From: Pseudoclavibacter terrae
GTDB lineage: Bacteria; Actinomycetota; Actinomycetes; Actinomycetales; Microbacteriaceae
NCBI RefSeq assembly: GCF_008831075.1
Contig: NZ_WBJX01000001.1
Location: 540,647-604,646, forward strand
DNA length: 64,000 bases
Direction: 5' to 3'
Shown here piece after piece: positions 1-9,156 of the stretch; the first letter of the stretch is position 1; every line of letters starts with the position of its first letter. The notes beneath the pieces are model-generated. The model ran no database searches. It was not told where the DNA came from and was given only the letters and a program-made list of their open reading frames with translations. The position numbers and the translations under genes were made by a program.

Positions 1-597
1 ATCGGCCGCCGCCATCCGGCAGTTGATGATCGTCTCGATCTCGAAGCCATCACCCCAGAGCATGAGGTCCGGCTGTGAGGCGCCGGGCTCCGGGAGCTCC
101 AGCACCGGCAGCATGTCGCGCCAGAACGCGTTGTAGCCGTAGCAGAGGTCGGAGAACTTCGTGCCGAAGGCGAGGTTGGCCGTCAGGTTCAGCCCGGCGT
201 TCCCCGCACGGCGAAGCGGGGTGATGTCCTCGCTGCCGCCTCCCGGCAGGAAGCGCGTCCCCTTCGCGAAATCGGCGCCGTCGACGAGCGCGTCGACGAA
301 CAGCGGGATCTCGATCGGGTCGGCCGAGCCGTCAGCGTCGAACATGACGATGACGTCGCCCGTTGCCGCGCCGAAGCCACAGGAGAGCGCGTTGCCCTTG
401 CCTTTGCGGGTCTGAGCGATGAGCGACGCGTCCGGCCGAAGGCGGCGGACCACCTCCGCCGTCCCGTCGCTCGAGTTCGCGTCGACGACGATGATCTCGT
501 GGTCTCGAGGCAGCTGCGGCAGCATGACCTCGAGGTTCGACGCTTCGTTTTTCGCCGGGATGACGATCGTCACCGTGGGCGCAGACGTACGTTCCAT
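1..597 (-). CDS. Family 2 glycosyltransferase, polyprenyl-phosphate sugar transferase type (3' part missing)
   Basis: The 199 codons visible read from an ATG at 597 to the window edge without a stop. The start of a GT-A fold is clear: a beta strand ending in IPAKNEASN (residues 13-21), then IIVVDANSSDGT (35-46), and the metal/nucleotide-binding DXD as MFDADGS (D87 and D89). The order resembles dolichol/undecaprenyl-phosphate mannosyl- or glucosyltransferases (DPM1/GtrB type), which move a sugar from a nucleotide donor to a lipid carrier on the cytoplasmic face. Substrate cannot be read from this fragment. It lies 98 bp downstream of a large membrane protein gene on the same strand, so it probably ends a three-gene surface-glycan operon. 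Whether C-terminal membrane helices follow is unknown because the gene is cut. Confidence 0.85.
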   Translation of the reverse strand, partial: MERTSAPTVTIVIPAKNEASNLEVMLPQLPRDHEIIVVDANSSDGTAEVVRRLRPDASLIAQTRKGKGNALSCGFGAATGDVIVMFDADGSADPIEIPLFVDALVDGADFAKGTRFLPGGGSEDITPLRRAGNAGLNLTANLAFGTKFSDLCYGYNAFWRDMLPVLELPEPGASQPDLMLWGDGFEIETIINCRMAAAD

Positions 598-695
598 CAA
601 GTTCCCCCAAACTTGTCGGTGGTGACGCTCAGTTCCCCCTGCGCGTCGCCATGATCGACCCTAACAGTCGTTTTGGCCCGGGCCAAGAGATGTCG

Positions 696-2879
696 TCAGG
701 AGGCCGTATTGCTGGCGCGCCAGGCCTGATAAGCGCTGACATCTAGCTGAAAGACGACAGTTCCCGACTTCTCGAAGACCGGCTTCCAGTAGCCGGTTCG
801 ACCGAGTGCATCTCGAAGTTCTGCGAACTGAGATTCTGTCTGCAGAGCGTAGGCTTCACCGAAACCGCTCTGTGCTGGAGACCAGAGCGCGTAGACCGGC
901 ACGTCGGCGTCGAAGGGGCCGACGTAGCCATCGAGCGACCGTGTGAGGTCGGCCACATGGGTGTCCATCGAAGCGTCAGGAGCGAGCTGCTGCACGGGGA
1001 ATCCCAGCTCGAGACGCTCGATGAAGTCGCCGTTCTCGTCGTTCGTGCGAGGGGACGTGGGGAGGTCGCCGTCGCCGAGCAGCAGGGTGATCGGGCCGTC
1101 GGCGCGCCCGTTGGAATCTCGGGTCACGAGATTGACGGCCTCGATGTCACTCGGGTGCACGTAGTGGATGCGGTCAAGCGCCGAATACGAGGGCAGCCAG
1201 CACAGGGACAGCGCGAGGGCGAAGGCGACCAGCGTCGATCGCCTGGGCCAGCCGGAGTCGGTGCCGAACGCGGCGACGGCCAGCCCCGCGAGCCATGGGA
1301 TGCCGAAGAGCGCCGCTCGGAAGATGCCCTCCTGCCCGTATGGTGTCAGGACCAGGATGATGAGCCCCGTCGCGGTGGTTGCTGTCGCAGCGAGGCCGAG
1401 CGAGAGCGGTGGCCGGTTCTCACGCTGTCGACCGCGCCGCAGGACCGCGTCGAGCATCCGCTCGAGGATGACCCAGCCAGCCGCCGCGACCAGCAGCAGG
1501 ATGCCGCCGACCAAGCCGTAGACCGACCACGAGACCTCGGGGATGCGGACGAGCGGTATCGACTCGACGGTGCGGGGCGGCAGGAAGTTGCCGGCCCGAC
1601 CGAACTCGTCGAAGTTCAGGAACGCGCTGACGGCACCCGAATGCAGCAGGGTCCAGACGATCGCTGGAGCCAGCACCAGCGCCGGCAGCCACCAGGGCTT
1701 GACGACACGGAACGCCACCAGGACGGCGATCATGAGGCCCACGATGTACGGGCTCAGCTGATGCGTCATGGCGAGCGCGCAGGAGACGGGCAGGATCATG
1801 GCGACCCTCGCGCGGGCCGACGCTGACGACATCACGGCCGCGGCGATCGCGAACGCGAAGCAGTAGCCGAGCGACTGCGGCGAGAAGTAGTCGGCGCCGA
1901 TGGTGTCGACGAGCACGCAGAACGCGACGGCGATCCAGGCGGCGCGAGGGTCCCGCACGATGCGACCCAGGAACTCGCGGAGGACGACGACGCGGATGAG
2001 GCCGATGATGAGCGGCCAGAACCGGGCGAAGGCGACGACGTCCTCCAGGCCGCTCGCCTCGGCGACCCACGCGATCGAGCTGAAGAAGCCGGGCCAGCCG
2101 TTGTAGACGCCGACGGAGGAGTTCGTCGTGTGCGAGGTGAGGATCTGGTCGACGAGGTCGACGTGCTTGACGCTCGACGGCGAGCGGGGGCCCTCGTAGA
2201 GCAGGGCGGTCGTGAGCATGACGACGACCAGCAGGGAGATCGCCGAGACTGCGGAGCTGAGCTCCGTGGCTCGGCGGGAGCAGACGAGGCTGAGGAGCAC
2301 GGCCAGGAAGCCAACCGCCCACGGGAGTCCGAGGACGTGGAGGAAGCCACCGAACTGCGGCTCCACCGGGCCGGTGGCGACAACCGTGCCGATGCAGAGG
2401 GCCGCGCCGAGGATCGCGGTGACCATCAGCACGATCGGGACGGCGCCGGGTGCGTCGTCCGCCGGCTGACCGGCGGCGCGACGAGCGCTCCACGACGTGT
2501 GCAGGGTCAGGTCACGCCGCGCGCGGAACCACGCGAGACCGCCACTCACGGCTGCGGCGGTGGCGAGTGCCGCCGCCGCGGGAGTCGGCACCCAGACAGT
2601 GGTGCTCATCATGAGCATGGACCCGAGCACCAGCACCGTCGGGCCCGTCACGACCGTCAACGTCACGCGGGATTGCGCCGAGAAGCGGGCACCGTGGGCC
2701 CAGACCCCAGCCCCGAGTCCGATGAAGAGGAACGCCACACCCGCGCCGACGCGCACCTCGTCGAGGCCGAGCAGGAGACCCGCCAGGTACGCGAGCGCGG
2801 TGCCGACGGCGATGCACGCGAGCGCTGACCGCACCGGGGCCGAGCGCTTGGCTCTGCGGAGCATCAGCGCATCCGTCAC
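696..2879 (-). CDS. Large polytopic membrane protein of a surface-glycan cluster
   Basis: A 727-residue protein with roughly a dozen or more hydrophobic segments spread over residues 20-590, followed by a soluble C-terminal part of about 130 residues. No catalytic motif that I can name is visible. The architecture (many helices then an extracytoplasmic tail) resembles GT-C fold glycosyltransferases and O-antigen/wall-polymer membrane proteins, but no diagnostic DD or DE motif was found in an early loop, so a glycosyltransferase function is only an inference. The ATG overlaps the stop of the upstream glycosyltransferase gene by four bases (2876-2879), indicating translational coupling, and another glycosyltransferase follows 98 bp downstream. 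The context supports a role in assembling or exporting a cell-surface polymer. Confidence 0.75.
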   Translation of the reverse strand: MTDALMLRRAKRSAPVRSALACIAVGTALAYLAGLLLGLDEVRVGAGVAFLFIGLGAGVWAHGARFSAQSRVTLTVVTGPTVLVLGSMLMMSTTVWVPTPAAAALATAAAVSGGLAWFRARRDLTLHTSWSARRAAGQPADDAPGAVPIVLMVTAILGAALCIGTVVATGPVEPQFGGFLHVLGLPWAVGFLAVLLSLVCSRRATELSSAVSAISLLVVVMLTTALLYEGPRSPSSVKHVDLVDQILTSHTTNSSVGVYNGWPGFFSSIAWVAEASGLEDVVAFARFWPLIIGLIRVVVLREFLGRIVRDPRAAWIAVAFCVLVDTIGADYFSPQSLGYCFAFAIAAAVMSSASARARVAMILPVSCALAMTHQLSPYIVGLMIAVLVAFRVVKPWWLPALVLAPAIVWTLLHSGAVSAFLNFDEFGRAGNFLPPRTVESIPLVRIPEVSWSVYGLVGGILLLVAAAGWVILERMLDAVLRRGRQRENRPPLSLGLAATATTATGLIILVLTPYGQEGIFRAALFGIPWLAGLAVAAFGTDSGWPRRSTLVAFALALSLCWLPSYSALDRIHYVHPSDIEAVNLVTRDSNGRADGPITLLLGDGDLPTSPRTNDENGDFIERLELGFPVQQLAPDASMDTHVADLTRSLDGYVGPFDADVPVYALWSPAQSGFGEAYALQTESQFAELRDALGRTGYWKPVFEKSGTVVFQLDVSAYQAWRASNTAS

Positions 2880-4147
2880 GATCTGCGGAGCCCCGCCTGC
2901 CGTGTCCGGCTGGCCAACCTCGCTCTGGCGTAGAGCACAGGGCCAGCCAGGTAGCCACGCACCTCCTCCTGCCAGGCTCCGGCCGGCGCCTCGACGTGGT
3001 CGAGCATCCGCCCCTCGGTGGCGGTGCGGATGCTCGCCAGCCGCTTGACGCCCGCGAAGAGGCGGCTCACGATGTCGAGCGACGTGGCCGGGTTCGCCAG
3101 GTACTTCGTCAGGAATGCGGTGAGCCCTGTGCCGTAGCCGTACAGCTGGCCTCGGAGCGCGTCATCGTCCGCACGGTGCTGGTGCCAGACGAGCGCGGCG
3201 GGTTCGTATGCGATCGCGAAGCCGGCGCGAAGGACGCGCACGAACATGTCGAGGTCCTCCCCACCCTTCGTCTTCGCGCCGGCGCCGAGCGCCTCGTCGA
3301 ACTCGCCGACACGGTCGACGGCCTCGCGTGCGAGCGCGAGGTTGGCGCCCGTGCCGAAGATGCCGGCCGAGTACGGGTAGAGCGGCGAACCGTCGTTGCG
3401 TCCGCTGAGGTCGTAGCGCTCGGAGGTCATGCGCCCCGACCACGACGGTGAGCGCGCATCGAAGTAGCCTTCGGCGTTCGTCTCGATAGCCGCGGTCGCG
3501 ACCAGACCCGTCACGCAGCCGATGGCCGGCTCGTCCCGGAACGTGCGGGCGATCTCGGTCAGCCAATTGCGGTCGACAAGGACGTCGTCGTCGGTGTACG
3601 CCAAGATCTCGCCGCGCGCCGCCGCAATTCCGGCGTTGCGCGCCGCAGAGAGCCCCGCGCGCTCCTGGCGAAGGTACCGGAACCGGGAATCCAAGGCGCA
3701 GATCGCCGCGAGGAGCTCGCGAGTCTCCTCGGTCGACGGCGCGTTGTCGACGACCAGCACCTCGAAGTCCGGGTAGTCCAGCGCCTGGATGCGGTCCAGG
3801 CAGCTGGTCAGCAGCTCGGTGTGGTCTCGCGTGCAGACGATGACGCTCACGAACGGCGCATCGGCGATCGGTTCGGGCGCATCGGCGTTCACGGAGTCGC
3901 CGAAGGAGTCCACCGATCGAACCCGGATCTCCCGGGAGGAGACGGCGTCCGGCGCGGCATCGAAATGCAGGTAGCCGAGCGGCCTGCCGTGCGCTCGCAC
4001 AAGCACTCGGGTGCGGTGATGCCCCGCGCCTGCATGCCTTGGGCCCCGCAGCCCGTCGTTGTTGAACAGATCGAACTCGCCGCACCAGATACCTGGCGCG
4101 GCGGAACGCGTCGCGTGTGTCATCCCGCCCCGACTCTCGTGAAACAC
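2876..4147 (-). CDS. Family 2 glycosyltransferase
   Basis: A 423-residue enzyme. Residues 1-95 form a non-catalytic N-terminal region. The GT2 domain begins at FVSVIVCTRDH (99-109), followed by VLVVDNAPS (130-138), a donor-binding stretch AGLSAARNAGI (164-174) and the metal-binding DDD in AYTDDDVLV (D186-D188). Further on a GGEDLDMFVR stretch carries the ED typical of the catalytic base region. It should transfer a sugar from a nucleotide donor to a surface-glycan acceptor in the cytoplasm. The start used is GTG at 4147, preceded by a G-rich Shine-Dalgarno; an in-frame ATG at 4123 is the alternative and would remove eight residues. It is the first gene of the minus-strand glycan operon and diverges from a second glycosyltransferase across 62 bp. 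Confidence 0.85.
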   Translation of the reverse strand: MFHESRGGMTHATRSAAPGIWCGEFDLFNNDGLRGPRHAGAGHHRTRVLVRAHGRPLGYLHFDAAPDAVSSREIRVRSVDSFGDSVNADAPEPIADAPFVSVIVCTRDHTELLTSCLDRIQALDYPDFEVLVVDNAPSTEETRELLAAICALDSRFRYLRQERAGLSAARNAGIAAARGEILAYTDDDVLVDRNWLTEIARTFRDEPAIGCVTGLVATAAIETNAEGYFDARSPSWSGRMTSERYDLSGRNDGSPLYPYSAGIFGTGANLALAREAVDRVGEFDEALGAGAKTKGGEDLDMFVRVLRAGFAIAYEPAALVWHQHRADDDALRGQLYGYGTGLTAFLTKYLANPATSLDIVSRLFAGVKRLASIRTATEGRMLDHVEAPAGAWQEEVRGYLAGPVLYARARLASRTRQAGLRRS

Positions 4148-4209
4148 GGCCCCCCGCCGCGAGCCACAGTCTAGTCGGGCGGTTCACTTCTCGCGCTATC
4201 ATCACCCGG

Positions 4210-5364
4210 ATGAGGATGCTCTACGTCGTCGAATCCACGCCCACGATCGACGCCAGGACCGGTGACGGCAGCAGCCTGATCCCGTACCATGTGGCGCTCG
4301 CGATGCCCGCGCACGTGAGCCTGGAGATCGTCACCTTCTCGGGCTCGAATACGGTCGACGAGACATTGCGGGCGAGGGCGAGTCGCATCCACGAGCTCCC
4401 GCAGCGGGGCCTCCGAGACGCGCAGATGCTCTCGCTCGTCGCTCGCGAATCCGTCGGCACCGCCAGGCGCATGACGGCCAGCTCACGACGTGTCGTGCGA
4501 GAGCTCTCCCGTGCCGCTGATGCGACCCTCGTGCACGGGCCGCACCTCCTGTCGCTGCTGGATGCGGTCGTGGGGCCCTGCGCCTACCAGAGCGTCGACC
4601 CGTGGTCGTTCCGGCTGGAGATGGAAGCCGTCGCGGCATCGGGGCCCCGCGCGCTCTACCGGCGGTCGCTGGCCAGAGCGCGCCTCGCCCGCGAGCGTGA
4701 TCTGCCACGGCACATCGCGCTGGCAACCGTCGGCCGGGCTGACGCCGAACGCTGGCGGACCGAGCTCGAGCGCGACGTCGAGGCGATCCCCAACGGCGTC
4801 GCGCGTGGCCCCGGCTCCGAGCAACGGCGAGCCGGGCGCCCGGAGCGCCCCACGCTGAGCTTCACAGGAAGCCTCGACTACACCCCGAACATCGAATCGG
4901 CGACCAGGCTCGTGCGGGAGATCGCCCCCGTCGTGTGGGCTCAGGAGCCCACGGCGCGCATCCTCATCGCGGGCCGCAACCCGGTGGATGAGGTCCTCGC
5001 GCTCGCCTCCGACCGGGTCCAGGTGCTGGCCAACGTCCCGTCCATGTCGGAGGTCTACGCGGCCAGCGACATCGCGGTCTTCGCCGACGTCTCCGGACTG
5101 GGTATCCGCAACTCCGTCTCCGAGGCGCTCGCGGCGGGCACACCGGTCGTGGCGACACCGATCGCCGCCCGAGAGCAGCCGGACCACGCCCTCCTCACCG
5201 TCGTCTCGGAGGCCGAGTCCTTCGGTGGACGAACCCTCGACCTGTTGCGGGCCGTCAGGGCAGCGCCGCGGTCCCGGCATCAGATCGGGGCGAGCACGCC
5301 GATGCGCTCCTGGGAGGACGCGGCGGGGGAGTACCTGGCCATCCTCGGCGCCGCGAGTCGGTGA
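4210..5364 (+). CDS. GT-B glycosyltransferase (GT4/GT1-like)
   Basis: A 384-residue protein with the two-domain GT-B layout. The C-terminal half has the conserved landmarks of family 4 enzymes: LSFTGSLDYTPN (start of the donor domain), a RILIAGRNP strand, VQVLANVPSMSEVY, and the donor-sugar loop ADVSGLGIRNSVSEALAAG followed by TPVVATPIA, where the E of SEALA occupies the nucleotide-sugar binding position. The N-terminal half is the acceptor domain. I chose the ATG at 4210 (MRMLYVVESTP) because this residue begins the first strand of the fold; the open frame continues upstream to 4117 but that part is not protein-like. The gene is divergent from the GT2 gene at 4147 and converges with the phosphotransferase gene, with seven bases between the stops. 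The acceptor and sugar are unknown. Confidence 0.85.
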   Translation: MRMLYVVESTPTIDARTGDGSSLIPYHVALAMPAHVSLEIVTFSGSNTVDETLRARASRIHELPQRGLRDAQMLSLVARESVGTARRMTASSRRVVRELSRAADATLVHGPHLLSLLDAVVGPCAYQSVDPWSFRLEMEAVAASGPRALYRRSLARARLARERDLPRHIALATVGRADAERWRTELERDVEAIPNGVARGPGSEQRRAGRPERPTLSFTGSLDYTPNIESATRLVREIAPVVWAQEPTARILIAGRNPVDEVLALASDRVQVLANVPSMSEVYAASDIAVFADVSGLGIRNSVSEALAAGTPVVATPIAAREQPDHALLTVVSEAESFGGRTLDLLRAVRAAPRSRHQIGASTPMRSWEDAAGEYLAILGAASR

Positions 5365-5371
5365 CCTGAGC

Positions 5372-6895
5372 TCAGCGCCCGTCGCGGGCGAGCCAGGCGA
5401 GTGCATGCTCCCACAGCATCACGTCCCGGTCGGCGGCGATGAGCTGGTCGGCTGTGCCGTCCGCATCGGCGTGCGCCTCGAGGCGATCGGCGAGCGTCGC
5501 GGCCGTTCGCGCCCAGGCGAGCAGCACGAACGCCTCGTCGAAGCCCAGTCCGTGCCGCTCGAGGTGCCGGGCGAGCAGGCGCCTGCCGTGGCCACCGCGC
5601 ACCCACAGCTGTTCGAACGCCGACCGCTGCGCGTCCCGGGTGAACGCACCTCGCGCCGACTCCGCGCAGTACTGCAGGTAGAAGACGAGATCGTGCCCTG
5701 GCAGGCCGTGCTCGCGCGCCCGTTCCCAGTCGAGCACTCGCAGCTCGCCAGCCTCGGCGAGGAGCACGTTGGGGTGGCCGAGGTCGCCGTGCTCGAAGAC
5801 GGCGGGCACGGGGCGCGCACGTACACCGGCGAGTGCGTCGTGCGTGCGCTCCACGAGGCGGGTGATGGACGCCCGCCCGCTGAGCGCAGCGAGGCGGCCG
5901 AGTGGGGTCTCGACGAGCTCGTCGTACCAGTCGGTGTTCTCGGCGGCTTCTCGCGTGCGCGGCATCGCCTCGATGAACCGCAGGCCGATCGTCACGGCCA
6001 GGTCGTGGTCGCGCTCGACCGCCCCCGGGTCGAGGGCGGCCCCGTCGAGCGCCTCGCGAAGCAGATAGCTGGTCGAGCCGATCGTCGCGAGGCGCTCCAC
6101 CCGCGCGATCGAGCTCGCGAGCTCGGGTGCTGCGCCCCGCAGCGCCATCAGCATGTGGCCCTCACGCTGGATGCCAGAATCGTCCCCTGGCTGACGGGGG
6201 ATCTTCGCGACCCACGAGTCGGCCCTGACGGCGCCCTCATGCAGTGCGACGACATGCCTCGAGGTGTCGAAGCGAGGCGTGATGATGATGGGATGCGCGT
6301 CGCCGAAGATCGGATGCGGCGCGCGCGCCCTGCGCACCACGACGTAGCCCTGACGCGCGAACAGCCAGTGCGCGTGCATCCTGGCGCCGAGACGCGCCCC
6401 GAGCGACAGCGCCCGCCGCGTGGGTGATCCGTCGTGCCGCGAGAGCGTCGCGTCGAGCGCCCTGGCATCGTGCATGGGCACGAAGCGCGCCGCGCGACTG
6501 AGGTCTGGGGCGCTCCAGTGTGCGACGGCGAGCGTTCCGGGAATGCGTCTGGCCCGTCGCAGCGTGCGACGGAGTGGAGCCGTCGTGGGGCTCTTGAGCG
6601 GAGACCCGCCGACCTCGATGCACAGGACGCCACCCTCCGAGAGCGCCGCGACGCCCCTCGCGATGTCCAGCGGAGACGAGGAGACGCTGAAGACGAGGTC
6701 GAAGGTGCCGTCGTCGGCGGCCCCCATGCCGCCGACAGCGCGGACATCCGGTTGCAGCAGACGGAGCGCGGCGAGCGCCTCGGGAGAGAGATCACCGACG
6801 TAGCCGAGGTGAGCGGGTTCGAGCACACCCGTCAGGAACCGCCAGTCGTTGCGGCGCCACGCGTGGAGGAGCGGCTCGTGCGAGTCGGCAGTCAC
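5372..6895 (-). CDS. Methyltransferase-like domain fused to an APH-type phosphotransferase
   Basis: A 507-residue protein that appears to have two parts. Residues 1-190 resemble a class I methyltransferase fold in layout (a strand-like DLVFSVSSSPLD near 66-77, then LSEGGVLCIEVGG near 85-97) but no clear S-adenosylmethionine glycine loop is visible. Residues about 200-500 form an aminoglycoside-phosphotransferase/choline-kinase-like domain: the Brenner motif HGDLGHPN (H369, D371, N376) and the metal-binding LDWE (D389). It should phosphorylate a small alcohol or sugar. The start is GTG at 6895, which forms a GTGA overlap with the stop of the P-loop kinase gene upstream, so the two are coupled. 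Being next to glycosyltransferases suggests phosphorylation or modification of a glycan building block; the substrate is unknown. The open frame runs on upstream, but only because of G+C bias. Confidence 0.8.
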   Translation of the reverse strand: MTADSHEPLLHAWRRNDWRFLTGVLEPAHLGYVGDLSPEALAALRLLQPDVRAVGGMGAADDGTFDLVFSVSSSPLDIARGVAALSEGGVLCIEVGGSPLKSPTTAPLRRTLRRARRIPGTLAVAHWSAPDLSRAARFVPMHDARALDATLSRHDGSPTRRALSLGARLGARMHAHWLFARQGYVVVRRARAPHPIFGDAHPIIITPRFDTSRHVVALHEGAVRADSWVAKIPRQPGDDSGIQREGHMLMALRGAAPELASSIARVERLATIGSTSYLLREALDGAALDPGAVERDHDLAVTIGLRFIEAMPRTREAAENTDWYDELVETPLGRLAALSGRASITRLVERTHDALAGVRARPVPAVFEHGDLGHPNVLLAEAGELRVLDWERAREHGLPGHDLVFYLQYCAESARGAFTRDAQRSAFEQLWVRGGHGRRLLARHLERHGLGFDEAFVLLAWARTAATLADRLEAHADADGTADQLIAADRDVMLWEHALAWLARDGR

Positions 6896-7431
6896 GTGGT
6901 GCGAACCAGCTCTCGCACCTCGGTCGCCACGGCGTCCGGCGAGCGCGTGGCGTCGAGCACCGTCGCCCGTTCGCAGCGCCTCGCGAAGGCGAGGTACCGC
7001 TGGCGCTGACGCTCGAGCTGCTCCGGCCCGAACTCCCCGGCACGACTCCACAGCACGCCGCTCGGCGCATCCAGGATGAGCACTCGGTCGAGGGACGGCA
7101 TGAGGCGCGAGCTGGCGCCCCGCAGCAGCCGGCCGCCCAGTGACGGGTCGTCGGAACCGAGGATGACGTGCTCGTTCGCAACCCGGTCGAGCACAACCGT
7201 GCGACCGTGGTACCGGTGCCATCTGGCAGCGAAGGAGCCACGGATGAGTCGGCAGAGGCGAAGCGCGAGGCCGCCTCCCGGCACGCGCTCGAGCGGGCTC
7301 CATCTCGTGCGCGTCCACAGTCCCAGGTGCGCGCTGCGCACGCCCGGTTCGAGCGCGACGAGGCCAGAGATGACCGTCGACTTCCCTGATCCGTCTGGTC
7401 CGAGCACAGCAATGATCCGCCCTCGCGGCAT
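6892..7431 (-). CDS. Small P-loop kinase, thymidylate-kinase-like fold
   Basis: A 179-residue protein beginning with a textbook Walker A loop, GPDGSGKST at residues 11-19. A later DRVANEHV stretch looks like the DR(Y) motif of the thymidylate kinase family, and VLILDAPSGV is a second core strand. It is shorter than normal thymidylate kinases (about 210 residues) and I do not see enough to assign dTMP. Related small kinases occur in surface-polymer clusters beside phosphotransferase-like proteins. It is the first gene of a two-gene minus-strand unit, its stop overlapping the GTG of the fused phosphotransferase (GTGA, 6892-6895). The ATG at 7431 follows GGGGGAATCGCC, an acceptable ribosome site. 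Confidence 0.75.
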   Translation of the reverse strand: MPRGRIIAVLGPDGSGKSTVISGLVALEPGVRSAHLGLWTRTRWSPLERVPGGGLALRLCRLIRGSFAARWHRYHGRTVVLDRVANEHVILGSDDPSLGGRLLRGASSRLMPSLDRVLILDAPSGVLWSRAGEFGPEQLERQRQRYLAFARRCERATVLDATRSPDAVATEVRELVRTT

Positions 7432-7508
7432 GGCGATTCCCCCAAATCGGGCGCCGCGGCGGCGCCTCCCCCGCAGCCAGACTAGTCGCCGGACCGCGTG
7501 CCCTCGAC

Positions 7509-7537
7509 TTCGTCGACAGGCCGTTTTCGCGTATCTT
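7509..7537 (+). promoter_or_regulatory. Candidate promoter for putP
   Basis: TTCGTC at 7509-7514 and TATCTT at 7532-7537 are separated by 17 bases, the usual sigma-70-type spacing, about 90 bases before the putP start. The -35 match is weak and no experiment supports it. The whole 194-base gap between the divergent kinase and putP genes holds no other recognisable element. Confidence 0.3.
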
Positions 7538-7625
7538 CGCTAGTCGTTCACGTTCTCGACAGCAACCCTGAGAAGGTCGTGCATCCACACGGGGAGGCAC
7601 GTCGCTTCCAGAAGGAGTCACCGCC

Positions 7626-9128
7626 ATGTCCGATCTGACCTTCCAGCTCATCGCGCTCGCGATCTACTTCGCGGCCATGGTGGGGATTGGGCTCTACGCC
7701 TTCCGACAGACCAAGGACCACGAGGACTACATGCTCGGTGGCCGCAGTCTGAGCCCGGGGACAGCGGCACTGAGCGCCGGCGCCTCCGACATGTCCGGAT
7801 GGCTCATGATGGGTCTCCCAGGCGCCATCTTCGTCTCCGGCCTCTTCGAGGCTTGGATCGGCATCGGCCTCCTCATCGGCGCCTACCTCAACTGGCGTTT
7901 CGTGGCTCCGCGCCTGCGCGCCTACACGGAGGTCGCCAGCAACTCGATCACCGTCCCGAGCTACTTCGAGAACCGCCTGCACGACAAGTCGCGCGCGCTG
8001 CGCATCGCCAGCGGCGTCGTGATCCTCGTCTTCTTCACGTTCTACATCTCTTCCGGCATGGTCGCAGGTGGCGTGTTCTTCGAGAGCAGCTTCAGCGGTG
8101 ACTACCTGACGGGCATGCTGCTCGTCGCCGGGGTCACACTCGCCTACACCCTCTTCGGCGGCTTCCTCGGCGCGACGTTCACCGACGTCGTCCAGGGCCT
8201 CATGATGCTGGTCGCGCTCATCGCGATCCCGGTCGTCGCGATCATCTCGCTCGGCGGCTTCGGCGGGGTCAGCGAGGCCATCGTCGCCTCGGGCGTCGAC
8301 CACACGGGCCTCATCCCCGAGGAGCTGAGCTGGCCCGTCATCATCGGCATCATCTCGGCGCTCGGCTGGGGCCTGGGCTACGTCGGGCAGCCGCACATCA
8401 TCGTGCGCTTCATGGCGCTGCGCGACTCCCATTCAGCGATCGCCGGTCGTCGCATCGGCATCTCGTGGATGTTCCTCTCGCTCCTCGGCGCGGTCACCGC
8501 AGGGCTCGTCGCCGTCGCCTACGTGCAGGAGAACGGCGTCGATGTCGCAGATCCCGAGACGGTCGTCCTCCTCATGGCGCAGGTCCTCTTCCACCCGCTG
8601 GTCAGCGGGTTCATCCTCGCCGCAGTGCTGGCGGCGATCATGAGCACCATCTCGAGCCAGCTCATCGTCTGCTCGTCTGCCCTCGTCGAAGACCTCTTCA
8701 TGGTGGTCGCCAAGAAGAAGCCGAGCGCGAAGACGCTGGTGCTCGCAGGCCGCGGAGCCGTCCTCGGTGTCGCCCTCGTCGCGGGTCTGCTCGCCATCAA
8801 CCCGTCCGACTCGATCCTCGCGCTCGTGGGCTTCGCCTGGGCTGGCTTCGGTGCCGCGTTCGGCCCGATCATCCTGCTCAGCCTCTACTGGAAGAAGCTC
8901 ACCAACTGGGGTGCGCTGGCGGGCATGGTCGCCGGTGCCGCGACGGTCTTCATCTGGTCAGCGCTCGGCACCGACCTGTACGAGATCATCCCGGGCTTCA
9001 TCCTGAACCTCGTCGTCTCGGTCGTCGTCAGCCTGCTGACGCACAAGCCGGGAAGCGCAACCGATGTGGACGTCGAGCGGGAGTTCGCGGAGACCGGCGC
9101 GCTGGCGGTCGTCAAGCCGCAGAAGTAG
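7626..9128 (+). CDS. putP: Sodium/proline symporter PutP
   Basis: A 500-residue sodium:solute symporter (SSS family) with about 13 hydrophobic helices. The N-terminal signature GGRSLSPGTAALSAGASDMSGWL is that of PutP, and D55 and S57 fall at the positions known to bind Na+ in the E. coli protein. The loop WGLGYVGQPHI and the later FAWAGFGAAFGP helix are also characteristic of the family. It should import L-proline with Na+, for nutrition or osmoprotection. A good ribosome site AAGGAG lies 9 bases before the ATG. It is monocistronic: it diverges from the kinase gene and is followed by a repeat-rich gap facing a convergent amidase gene. A proline transporter and a glycine-betaine importer in one window fit osmotic adaptation. 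Confidence 0.93.
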   Translation: MSDLTFQLIALAIYFAAMVGIGLYAFRQTKDHEDYMLGGRSLSPGTAALSAGASDMSGWLMMGLPGAIFVSGLFEAWIGIGLLIGAYLNWRFVAPRLRAYTEVASNSITVPSYFENRLHDKSRALRIASGVVILVFFTFYISSGMVAGGVFFESSFSGDYLTGMLLVAGVTLAYTLFGGFLGATFTDVVQGLMMLVALIAIPVVAIISLGGFGGVSEAIVASGVDHTGLIPEELSWPVIIGIISALGWGLGYVGQPHIIVRFMALRDSHSAIAGRRIGISWMFLSLLGAVTAGLVAVAYVQENGVDVADPETVVLLMAQVLFHPLVSGFILAAVLAAIMSTISSQLIVCSSALVEDLFMVVAKKKPSAKTLVLAGRGAVLGVALVAGLLAINPSDSILALVGFAWAGFGAAFGPIILLSLYWKKLTNWGALAGMVAGAATVFIWSALGTDLYEIIPGFILNLVVSVVVSLLTHKPGSATDVDVEREFAETGALAVVKPQK

Positions 9129-9156
9129 AGGTTCCGTCGCCGCTTGCCGCGGTGGT

